In this document: positions 34,501 to 45,421 of the stretch, piece by piece
How the letters are laid out: every line of letters starts with the position of its first letter
Position numbering within the stretch: position 1 is the stretch's first letter
Assembly (NCBI RefSeq): GCF_008831285.2
Contig: NC_045139.1
Span: forward strand, 29,243,206 to 29,307,205
Direction of reading: 5' to 3'
DNA: 64,000 bases
Source of the DNA: Nymphaea colorata
Taxonomy: Eukaryota; Streptophyta; Magnoliopsida; Nymphaeales; Nymphaeaceae
Notes under the pieces: generated by a model
The model's input: only the letters and a program-made list of their open reading frames with translations
Databases searched by the model: none
What the model was told of the DNA's origin: nothing
Made by a program: the position numbers and the translations under genes

Positions 34501-37500
34501 ACAGCATTATAACTCAAAAATATGGACACTCAAATGAAAACAAGATTCTTAAGAAAATTATGTTCAGTACAATTCTACCACGGACCTTTGGTGGGTTTCA
34601 TACTAAGGTGGAATCACCCTTTAGCTTCTGTGGTCTCTTAAGTCTCAAGTCTTAACACACGGCCATGACAATTTTTACCATATCATATTGTATATGTGGA
34701 TAAATGACACAGCTAAGGATAATTACAATCTTCAAAGGAAAACAAGTATGGTGCCCTTTCCTCAACTTTTTAATCATATCATATTATAACACAATCAGCA
34801 TACAAATGTGAAAAATGTGGCAGGACCCTTCTTTACCAAAGGGTAATGAAACTAGAAAACCATAAAAGAAACAGAAATACTATGAGTTTGCAGAGGACCC
34901 AAAACGTGTATACTGTCAAAGCCAAGTAGACATATTGCACTAAAAGAAGGATTAAAAAATCAATGTACAAGATTTATGTAAGGAGCAATATAAGTAAAGA
35001 AATAAACTACCACCAAGGAGGACAAAAAAATAAGCGTACCTCTTTCATAGCAAGCCAACACCCCACCATAACAATGTGTTCTGCTGGCCCGGAGTCATCT
35101 ACATGTTTCAACTCCTCATTCTGCATTACTGACAATGACTCACCTGACCCAACCTTACCTGTCAAATCCAAAAGAAGAGAGCCATCTTCAACTTGATCAT
35201 CGAGGTCATCAGCCATATACCATGCATCTGAAGATACTACCCAGAGTGACAAGGAAGTTATCCTCGTAACCAATTTTAGGAGCTTCTCCAACGCTACCTT
35301 CATGTCAGAATTAATCCCTGTTACCACTTCTGAATTCCAATCTAGCTCCTCAAAGGTGTAACGTAGAGAAAGCAGTATTCCATGGACAAAACTACTCTGG
35401 CATGCTTCAGATAGATCTTTTTCACCTGCCTCAACACCAATTTGCAACCATTCAACAAGTGACAGGACATATTCTGACAGAGGACTCTTAGATTTGCAAG
35501 TATGACTCCAGTGAACAGACCTGTCAGGAATAGAAGCTTTTGTGAAACCATCTGCAAAGTGATTCTGCGAAACAACAACATTATCTGAAACCTTTACGAC
35601 CCATCCAAGATCCAAAACATACTTCTTAAAAATAAGCCTCAGGGTCAAAGCCCCAGCATCACTCTCCCTAACACGTGGACTACACACAAGTCTCTTCGCC
35701 CACACAATCACTTCCTTGACTTTATCTTCATTGGAAATCCCAGGTAGAGGTGTTGGAAAATCCAGAAGGATGTGAAAGGAACTCTCCCGTAATCTATCCC
35801 AGCTATCAACTATTGACCCAACTAATGACAAAGTTGAATCTGACCAAACAAGCTCCCCACTATATGGATAAAGAGAGTTGGTGCAAGTTGAGGAAGGATC
35901 ATTAAGAGAATTTCCTGAAGGCGTAATAGGCCAAACGTTCATCATTATAACAAGCAGATCCATTGCCATCATCTTCCTCTCATATGGAGCAGAGGGATAG
36001 CATGAGAAGAACAGGAAGCGGCTCAACCACTTCATAAAGCAAAACAGATCATAAGCTTTTTGCTCTACCATTTCTGTACTGCCATTGATGTGACAGACTA
36101 TAGAAGACTCTGATTCTAATGTGTCTGATTTAACTTTCAATTGTAAAAGAGGTTTCCAGCAACCTATCTTTACCTGCTTCTCTAGGGCAGTTTTCACACG
36201 AGAGAAGAACTTCCTAAACAGACTTGTCCATTTCATCTGAAAAGCAGTTGAAGAACATCGCATATTCAAAGGAATCGTTTTCCTCATGAGGCTCAGTTCT
36301 AATGGAGATGGTAAACTGGAAGTTTTAGGATTTAGAAACAAAGATTCTGCAGCATCTATACGGAGGATGTCATCAACATGAGAGAGTGCAGACTCAAGCC
36401 ACTTCACCAGAACCTTGATTTCTATTCCTTTAATGTGAATGACTGCAAATTCATGCTCGTTTTCTTCTTCCGTACCATTTGATAGAGAGTTGCACCACCA
36501 ATTTATGTCTCCTTCAATTAAAGCAAGTGACCTAGCTACCTTCAGCAGAGAGACTAATGAAGTTACGCGCTGGTCTTCATTAAGATGTAAGGGGAGTTCA
36601 GCCAGAAGTTCACCGTGCGTAACAATTCCGTGCTCCTGCGTGCTGCGTCCATCACACACAAAGTCCAGCATGGGGAATATGCTGTCCACATCAACATCAA
36701 GTATCAAGGGAAGTGCGTAGGTGTTCAAATTAGATCGCAACTTACGCAAACCAGATACAAGCCCCCGTAAAATAGGAGGCAACGAAAACCGCCTAAAAGA
36801 CATGTATCCTCCCTCTATACCATCACTCTGCCAGCATTCATCTCTCAGCAACTCAAGGAAGCATTTCAAGAATGAAGTCGCAGCACAACATACATCGTCA
36901 TCTATATAAGCTTGAATTGTCTCAGAGAGTAGTTCTTTTGGAGACATGTTAAGGAGAGCTTTTGCACCCAAACGCTTCGTAAGGGATGCTAAGGGCACGT
37001 ATCTTCCCTTGCAACGACCACTTAGATTCAATAGATCACCAGCAATCTTGGAGTAAAACGATTTTATATCCAGCTTCAAACGACTAAAAACCACCGATTG
37101 GATATCCAAGAAAAGATCGAATATGAGATGAACCTGTTTTACCGTCTGATTCAGGGGGTCCTCTAAATTGTTCCAGATTATCCTCAGCATACGATTAGCC
37201 AACGAATCCGAAAATGGAACATAGTCGGACGATGTGTTTAGAAGGCCTGAGATGAAAGAAGTTTTTACCTGCTGCAAAGCTATCTGCGTCACGGTTAGAG
37301 CATGGAAATTGAAATGACTATCGCTTGGGTTCTCACAATACTCGCAAAGTTCGGAGAGAACACCATCAAAAAGGATAGTCCACACTACCGCATCATTTGA
37401 TCCATAGCCATCAGCAGAGAGAATAAATTGCATATTGAGAACAGGTCGAGGAACGGTGGTAAGAATGCCTCTAAGCAAACACATCCTACTTAAAACAGAT

Positions 37501-38465
37501 AGAGATTGGATGTCAGAAGTCAACCTCTCCTTCATTTTACGACCATAACCCACCAATTTCGCACTATCAGAATGGTTATTCTCCAAAGTCTCCTGCTTGG
37601 AGACGGCATTAAAACTGTAACCAGGGCGACCAAAAACCCCAGAGGATATACAGATGGCTAGCTCCCAATGGCTCATACAAGCTTGCAAAGCAGCACATAA
37701 ACTCACCCCCGCACCCACCAAACAATCTCTCGAGAACTCAGACGATTTGAGAACATTGAAAACAGCATTAACTACAACATCAAAAACCCCTGAGGATTCT
37801 TCGGCTCCTTCCAAACTAGCAAATTGTGATGGAAAGCGTTGGAGTACATAATACAAGCAAGACATGGCATCTTGGCATTGCTCCATGACCACCGGCGACG
37901 GTCTGGAACCATCTCTAATCTCTTGAAAAACCGATTTCAACCCGTTACAGATATCGGACGCCACTTCCCCGCAACAATTTCCGACCGTCTCTGCGAGAAA
38001 CCCAACTCCTGGGTAACTAATCAGCGACAACGATGCCCGGGCAATCGAGAACCGCCTGCCCGCAACACCATATTCACCACAGAGCAACTTAAAACACCGC
38101 CCGATAGCTGGTCGATGGCTCGACAACGAGCGGTTCTTCGCTAGGACAGAAATGAGAGCTCGATGCACGGGAAGAGAATTATCTAAAAACAGGATCTCAA
38201 GATACAAGCGGATGGCCAAATCAACGAGACCCGCAGGATGATTTCCGCCACCGGAGACAAGCTCAAGGAACGCCGAAGCGACGTCTTTCGCCGCATTCAC
38301 CTGAAGATAAGTGGAGTTCAGAGACGCGAACTCCCTCAATCTCTGGAAGAACGCCGAATCAGAGAATTCCGAATCCCGGAGTATTTCCAGTATGCGAGAT
38401 GGGAAATTCACAACGCCGTAAGTCCATTTATGGCGATGCTGCATCGCCCTCCATTTCGCCGACAT
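28556..38465 (-). CDS. THADA: THADA/Trm732 homologue, tRNA Cm32 methylation cofactor
   Basis: A giant HEAT/armadillo-repeat protein. In yeast and animals it partners the Trm7/FTSJ1 methyltransferase to 2'-O-methylate position 32 of tRNA anticodon loops; the role here is inferred by family. Exons in coding order: 38465-35040, 34491-34217, 32602-32024 and 31106-28556, giving 2276 residues, as expected for plant members. It starts MSAKWRAMQHRHKWTYG. Exon 3 carries the family hallmark DDLLRRSAGIPAAFIALF (RRSAG at 1262-1266) within the DUF2428 region, followed by NVLRAAFNDTNLATDTS and EIRNSACLAYTALVRRMIGF. The rest is Leu-rich helical repeat without catalytic motifs. Exons 1 and 4 are very long (3.4 and 2.6 kb), whereas the other window genes are finely split. 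Two telo-box motifs lie 240-305 bp upstream of the ATG. Confidence 0.94.
33684..33708. repeat. (GT)n microsatellite in THADA intron 2
   Basis: About twelve GT units lie within the 1.6-kb intron between exons 2 and 3. Confidence 0.9.
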
Positions 38466-38705
38466 CGCATCTAATCAGGAAACGATCAGAAAAGAAAGAA
38501 GAAAACTCCAGCAATCCGGCGAGCAAATCCGCTCAGGAGCTCAATTTTCTACCTGTTCTTGCTACAACAAATAAAATGAGCGCTTCGACCTAAATCTAAG
38601 AAAAATTCAAGGAGGGGGAAGAAGAAGAAGCCAATGTTGGATCGGTAGTCTGTGTAACCACGAATTCAGATGGAATTACCAACCGAACGCCAAAGAGCTT
38701 TGGGT

Positions 38706-38769
38706 TTAGGGTTTTAGCAACGGAGGGAAAAAAACTCCCTCCAAGAGACAGAAAGAACGGTTAGGGTTT
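38706..38769 (-). promoter_or_regulatory. Two telo-box motifs upstream of THADA
   Basis: AAACCCTAA on the THADA sense strand occurs at 38714-38706 and again at 38769-38761, about 241 and 296 bp before the ATG. Telo-boxes are known in promoters and 5' UTRs of plant translation and ribosome-biogenesis genes, which fits a tRNA-modification cofactor. A functional role is inferred. Confidence 0.5.
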
Positions 38770-39897
38770 GAAAATAATGAATATTTTCACAAACGCACTT
38801 GAATTCAAAATATTTACATGTAAGCACTTATATAACAATAATAATATCATACACTTTCTGGATATTGCTTTGCCACACCCAGCCAAACAACGAGTTTTAT
38901 CGGCTGAATGGGGATGGGTCAGGGTTGTTAAATGAACCACAATCGTTAAAATTATAAAAACAAAAAAAATAAAAAACGAGACACTATTACATAAACTCAT
39001 TTTTATTTTTATTTTTTTGCAGAAGGGTGTGAATAACCCCTCACCCTAAAGTTATTCACACAAAAAAAAAGTGTTTTGGTTTCATTATTTAATCATAAAA
39101 ACCAATTTATAGAATTGATTAAAAATGAACTTTTGGAAAAATGAATTTTTTGCAAGACCATTATTTTTAGTGTATCATCCAAAAAGTTACTGAACATTTT
39201 TAGTTTCACTGTTTCAATCTCCATGCAAACCATCAAAGCTCTTAAAAATGTCTCTTTTTAACTTGGGTGCATTATGTGGTGCTTTGTTTGGCAGATTAGT
39301 TCATGTCCAAGAAGAGAGGATTATGATTCATTCTTCGAGGAAATAAGTCTCAAGTCCGCATGCCCTCCTTCTTCTCGTTTTCCCTGTCTATGGGACATTT
39401 GATTGTATTATTATCAAATATCAACAATGACAGCGATGCGCCTTTCAACTCAAGTACCGCATCGATCACTTAAAACGAGAGTGAGTTGTGTGAGCCATTA
39501 TGTTTGCGCTGGGCATGCAACTCATATACGCCTTAAAGTGCATATCGACATTTTAGCAGTTTTTCAAGAACAATGTTTTTAGTCTTTTTATTTTTTGAAA
39601 ATTTTTTATGTTTTTTTTTCAACATGAACTAAGAGTATTTTAGTCATTAATCTATATATGTAACCACATTGGCACTTAAACCACATAAGCATGACACCCA
39701 TAAGAATTGAACCAGAGATGTGCTCCTAACCTGTCCAACTACACTTTGTTTCTTAAAGCTTTCTCAATAAATTCCATGGGTTATTGAGTTTTTTTTTTTG
39801 TTTGTCTCTCTTTCATTTTTAATAGATGGTAAATAAGAAGCCTCTGGATCCATTATCTTATCAAGAAAGCTGATTTTAAAACCTTTCATTTTATGCG
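38770..39897. other. Intergenic AT-rich DNA
   Basis: No gene is supported. It has scattered poly-A and poly-T runs and short AT-rich open frames only. Confidence 0.5.
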
Positions 39898-39905
39898 GTA
39901 AACAT

Positions 39906-40180
39906 AGGCCTGGTTATTGGGTAGGCCCGACCCAACAAGTGTCAGGCTCGAGGTAGCCCACAACTCATAATTGCGGCTTGAGCCCCGCTCAGTTAAAAAA
40001 AAAAATATAAAATAATATATAAATATAATTCATTATAATAAAATATAAATAATTATATATATATAAATATAAATAATATTAAAAACATAACCAACTTAAT
40101 CGGGCCAACCCAGCCTGGTCTGATACACTTTTTCTTGGCCCCACTGAGTATTAGGTACTCGATCCGATGTTCAACCTTAT
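39906..40180. mobile_element. Non-autonomous hAT-like element with 8-bp target duplication
   Basis: The octamer gtaaacat occurs directly at both edges (39898-39905 and 40181-40188). The element begins aggcctggttattgggtagg and ends atgttcaaccttat. GC-rich sub-terminal words (ggcccgaccc; cgggccaaccc) flank a core of nearly pure A and T. That layout is common in small plant hAT-type elements. The inverted repeat is imperfect. No coding capacity. Confidence 0.6.
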
Positions 40181-40188
40181 GTAAACAT

Positions 40189-40911
40189 AAGGCTTCTAAG
40201 CCCTCTGTTTTGCTCCAAACAAAACAAGGCCTTCAAAATAAAGTGGAACGCTACATAACTGCCAAGAAAGTTTGAGTCAATCATGAAAAACTATTTATGG
40301 CACATAGCTATCACAACTGATATTTAGTTAATTGATAGGAAGTAGCAAACTTCACAATCCCTTTAAGAAAATGTTTGATAGCAAAAACATTTCGTATGGT
40401 CTTGTATTGAGCTTAGGGACCTCAACAACTACAAATAGGCTTTAGGTGGGAGCTTTGGCTTTCTTTTGGATGGTAGGAAACTATGTTCACCCATAAATAT
40501 TTATCTTTTTCAACCCACTATAAAATGTTTATCCAAAGATTGCATGTAGGAAGTGCTCAACTCTTGGCATGGCTAGTCATACAAGGGATGGTCAAACCAC
40601 ATCGAAGAGGTGTGGATTTCAACTTCGCATTATGGATGCAATGAAAAGATCGTCTACCATGTATTTGCTAGTGCACATTTTATGCAAAATTACTAAGGAA
40701 CATTTCAGTTGTCAAATGACCTTATAGGAGGCCCATTTGCTTGTCGGTGTAGCCGTATGCTATGGAGGATTTGGATTTTTTATTATGGTAGCCCATGTAG
40801 ATTGTTATATAAAGGAAGTAAGGTTGACGCTTTAAGGGCTGTCAGCTGTGTTCTCCTTTATTGTGTTTTCCTTTATTCTTATGTAGGCTAGCTGCTTTAA
40901 TAGGCTACATC
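40189..40911. other. Intergenic DNA between two small transposons
   Basis: Nothing recognisable. A 60-codon open frame at 40709-40891 lacks similarity to known proteins. Confidence 0.5.
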
Positions 40912-40919
40912 ATTACATT

Positions 40920-41077
40920 CAGGGGTGGAGCCAAGATTTTTTTCAAGGGCGGGCCAAATGGTCGTTCGATCAGGCCACAATAAATCAAAATACAAAAAAT
41001 ACATTAGACAACTAAGATTTTTAAATTCTTTAATATAATATATATATTTCATGGCCTAGGCGCCCCCTCCGCCTCTG
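40920..41077. mobile_element. 158-bp hAT-type MITE with target-site duplication
   Basis: The left end CAGGGGTGGAGCC and the reverse complement of the right end, CAGAGGCGGAGGG, match at 9 of the first 11 bases. Flanking octamers attacatt (40912-40919) and attacatc (41078-41085) match at 7 of 8 positions, the 8-bp duplication typical of hAT elements. The core is AT-rich and there is no open frame. The short length and intact ends indicate a non-autonomous, fairly recent copy. Confidence 0.8.
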
Positions 41078-41085
41078 ATTACATC

Positions 41086-42224
41086 ATAATGTTGAGCACA
41101 ATGGACAGGAAGGGAGTTAGTAAGCAATCATTTTTTGTTTGGAAATTTTTGGGGTGTCAACTCTATGTGCTGTAAAAAGAGATGATGACCATCTATATGA
41201 CTTTATATTATATAAAGACAAGAAGTTGGGTGCCAGATGGTGGGTCTCTCATGTCCACCCAAAAGTACATACTTCATGCTTTTGAAGATAATGTCTATCA
41301 TTTTAATTTTTTTCTCCCTAACTTCTTATTAAGGAGTTCATAATGTTATTAGATGATCTCTTTCTTTCCCTCGCTTTATGATGGTTGAGCTTGGTGTGAG
41401 GTACTGCGATGGTCCAACCACTAGTTGGCTTTAAAATGTCGAATAAAGCATCCACAAACCCGTTCAACTTTTGAGTAGACCACAACTTTAAAGTCTAGAA
41501 AAAGGTGCAAGGATGTGGTGCTTGTTGGCGTGTAAATTTCTCTAATAGTTTTCATGACGTAAAATGAAAGACCTTGGTGTTCGTGTTGTGTTTGATAGTC
41601 TCAAATCTTAAATCCAATGCTGCATAAATGGTGTAAGAATTTAAATTCAGACTTCATGTTAAAAACCATGAATTTGACGTCACATGAAAGGAAGAGTCAC
41701 TTTATATATATGAATTTAAGACCCTAAGATCTCATATCACCATGGATCTCAATTCCACGGTGAAACAAACAAAACTTCAAAGTCAAGTTTGTTATATGCT
41801 TATAGTTTTTTTTTTTATTAATTGCACTTATGTATTTTTTTTTTCATAAAAAAATTGATCCTTAAACGATAAAAACAAGTTCATTTTGTAATCGAGTCCC
41901 TAAAAGGAAATTTCTAATGTAAAATTACATAATGAGGGAAAGGGAAACTTTGTTGAGCGGTTCAACCGGCGAAAATCAATTAAACACCCGAATAAATTAA
42001 TATAATTGCATAATTTTCCAAGTCGACTTCAGAAGCTTGGCGTTTTCTCATATATTCTTCCGTTGACTAGATATTTGTCACACCCCAAGCCACTTCTAAG
42101 TTCCAATCAACTCGGTGGTCACCATATATATATATAAGATAGGTTGTCTTAAATAATTCCATGCTTCTCAATCCAAAACCTGTTGACATGAATGAAAGTG
42201 ACACTGATACTCTCTCTCTCTCCT
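41086..42224. other. Intergenic AT-rich DNA
   Basis: No gene or defined element seen. It contains short TA runs and homopolymers. Confidence 0.5.
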
Positions 42225-43640
42225 TATATATATATATATATATATATTTGGGCTTTATAGGTGGCCTTATAGAATTTTTTAAATTGAACTACATATTTTT
42301 ATCCTTGTAGCGTTGTAGCGTAGTGAACGTGGTATGGCATAGCGATCTTTGGTTCAATTTTCATGGGCGCTACTTCCATATGTTTTATGACGGTAGAGTG
42401 TAGTATCAAGTTGAAGATGTGCTGATTCTACCATGTACACCACACAGCTCTAGAACCAAAAACCCAAAAAATATGGAAAGGGTAGATGTTGGCCCTTCTA
42501 TATTTAAACGTTCTTGAACTTCTACTGTTTTTTAAAATATCAGCTTAGGTTCTATTAATTATTAATTAGCCCACCAACTTTACTGAGTGTTTATAGTTTA
42601 AAGAGAAGTAGTCAACACTCAGTTGGAATACTAAATCGGCTTTAAATTTTGCACAATAAAAAAGTCAGATCCATATGTTTATTGAGAAAAGAGAACAAGA
42701 AGACAAGGTTAGGTTATTGGCTTTTAATCTTTCTTCTGACAGTCTAGGCGCTTATGTTGGGTGCATGAATTGATGAGAAAAGCGACACTACTGTCACTAA
42801 TGGGAATCATTGAATTTTAGAATCAAATTGTTTGTTTAAATTGGAATTATTAAACAAACAGGGTATTTTGTTTCTGAAAATAAGAAACTGAAACCTAAAA
42901 TTTTGATTCTATTTCAGTTTGAAGAGGAATTATAATTCTTAAATTTTGATTCTTAAATCAAAATTCCAAGCTATCAAAGGCTGCCTAAGTGAATCTGACT
43001 CACTACATCAGAACCGATAGCAGCGGCATCCTATTTTTGTGCATGAGAGATCCTATACTACCGGGTCTAGTAGTAATTAGATGGTAGTCTCTTTCTCTCT
43101 CTAAAAGGGAGTTTTATCTTTTAAGTAGTGATTAGATGGTAACTCTCTCTCCTCTCTCTTCTTTTCTCTAAAAAGGAAATCCTTTTATTTATTTTAATCT
43201 TTGCAGTTTGCACCACTCAACAACTCTCTTTTTCTCTCTCCTACTCTCTCTCTCTCTTAAAATGATCTTTTATTGTTTGTTTTGGAAGTTGAACATCTCT
43301 CTCTCTCTCTCTCTTCACCAGTGTGGCAGAGTGAGGAGGAAACAACACCAGGTTATTTTCTGACATGTTCATTCTATCACCTCTTGCTTATTTATTCATC
43401 TATTATTACTTACTATTTCATGTTCATGTATTTTAAGTTTAGTGTTGGGCAGTTTATCATCAAAATTTTATCCTGCTTGTGATTTTACGGGGCTATTTAG
43501 GAGCAATAACAGTATGTTACTGTGCATATGTCCCAAAAAATAACCTATATTTATAAGACACTTTTTAAAATATATAATAAATCTAATCAATTTTTTAATC
43601 AGATATATGAGATAATAACATAATGTTAGGGTACGAACAT
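42225..43640 (+). repeat. Large direct duplication, copy A
   Basis: Pairs with 43880-45030 in the same order and orientation. Shared landmarks: a TA run; atttttatccttgtagcg (partner tttttatccttgtggcc); gtagagtgtag; the run aaggttaggttattggct; catcctatttttgtgcatga; gtgattagatggtaac; CT-rich blocks with caccagtg; ttatttattcatctatta; and agataataacataat (partner gacaatgacataat). Identity is patchy with indels. No long open frame occurs in either copy. The nature is unknown: either an old tandem duplication or two copies of one element. Confidence 0.75.
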
Positions 43641-43879
43641 ATATTAAAATCAAGAGAATTTATGCCTGCAGGTGGGCACTCTGTTTTGTGGGGCTCCAGC
43701 ACTCAGGCTCCATGTAGCTTTTACAGCTCATATAGAAACACGGGAACCTAGTTGGTAGCTGCTTCACATGGAAGCTCAAATTAATTCAGCTGGAAACCAC
43801 AATTGTCATTAATTCTATTACATAGACGAAGTACGGCAATTGTTTTTCGTCATACATTTTTGAAATTGTTAATTTTAAA

Positions 43880-45030
43880 ATTATATATATATATATATAT
43901 AAAAGCCTGAATTGGCCATATAAACATTTTTAAATTGAAATATAATTAAAAAAATATACAGCTTTTTATCCTTGTGGCCTAGCGTATTTGACGTATCATC
44001 AGTTTCATTTTCATGAACATATTTTATTGAGATAGAGTGTAGCATCTAATTGAAGATCCCTGACTCTGCCATATACACAACGTAGCCCTGAACCCGAAAA
44101 ACATGAAAAAAATAAATTTAAACTCTTAAGATTTAAATTCTTTTGAACTTTTTACTGTGTTGTAGTTTAAAAAAAGTATTAAACATACAATATAAAAGTC
44201 GGATTCATATGTTTATTTCCAAAATTGAAAAAGGGACAAGGTTAGGTTATTGGCTTTTAATCTTTCTCCGACAGTGTGCGCCCTTGAGTTGGGTCCGTGA
44301 ATTGATGAGGAAGGTGACACCGTCGTCACGTGAAACTGGCTCACTACAAGAACCGATATACCAGCGGCATCCTATTTTTGTGCATGAGAGATAGATCCTA
44401 TAATACCGGATCTAGTTGTAATTAGATGGTTGTAATTAGATGGTAGTCGCTTTCCCTCTCTAGAAAGGAAGTTTTAAGTTGTGATTAGATGGTAACACTC
44501 TCTCTCCTCTCTCTTTCTCAGCTGCGGCATCGTCCTCTTTGTGCGACTGAGAGATAATGTCGGTCCGTCCTTCTATTTTTTTTTGTTTTTTTGTACATTG
44601 TATTTATACTTCTTCTTTTGCTTTAGGAGACTTCTTGTTTTTAATTTTTGTATTTAGGGGACTTCTTGTCTCCCAATTTTGATATACATTCTCATTTTAT
44701 CGGCTCTCTCCTCTCTCTTTCTCTCACCAGAAAGAGAGTTCTCTTATTTATTCTAAACTTTCCACCACCCAACAAATCTCTCTTTCTCTTCACCATTCTC
44801 TCTTCACCATGAGGAAACCGGACCACACTTTTTTCTCACAGGTTCATTCCGTCACCCCTCCCTTATTTATTCATCTATTAATTTATGTTCATGTATTTGA
44901 AGTCAGGGTTGGGCTGTGATTTTATGGGTTGATAACTGCACTAATATATTCATGAAATACTTTGAAATGTTCAATTATTTTAACTAATTTTTTGGTCAAA
45001 TACATGAGACAATGACATAATATGGGCATT
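43880..45030 (+). repeat. Large direct duplication, copy B
   Basis: Partner of copy A, separated from it by about 240 bp. It carries an extra segment around 44570-44720 that includes the module also found at 670-735. Copy A lacks that piece or has lost it. An internal small duplication is present near 44408-44440 (ttgtaattagatggt twice). Confidence 0.75.
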
Positions 45031-45132
45031 TTCCCCTTTTCTTTTTAACCGTCCCATCGTATTAGAATTCAAAAGATGACTCTAACAAATCAGAGTCATT
45101 TAATTTTTCTCTACCTTATGAAGGGTGGTGGG

Positions 45133-45421
45133 TATAGGGCCCGGCTCGGTAAGGGCCGGCCGGCCAGCCTGGCCTAGGTTTCTTTTCGGGTTTCATTCAT
45201 TTAAATTTAAAAAATATTTTTTAATTATAAAATAACATTTTTTAATATAAATTATATTTATTAAAAATAAAAATATTATTAAAACAAAAAAATTAAGAAA
45301 TATATATATATTTTTAACTTACCAAGCTTAAACGGACCGGGCCGAGCTGACCTGGGCCAGGATTTTCCCGGCCCATACCGGGACGGGCCGGCCCGGCCCG
45401 GGCCGACCCCAGCCCTGTACC
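45133..45421. mobile_element. Decayed GC-ended, AT-cored hAT-like element
   Basis: The left end TATAGGGCCCGGCTCGG and the reverse complement of the right end, TACAGGGCTGGGGTCGG, agree at about 13 of 17 positions. Both sub-terminal regions are dense in GGGCC/GGCCC words that can fold back, around an A+T-only core. I could not find a matching 8-bp duplication, so the edges are approximate and the insertion is probably old. Non-coding. Confidence 0.5.
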
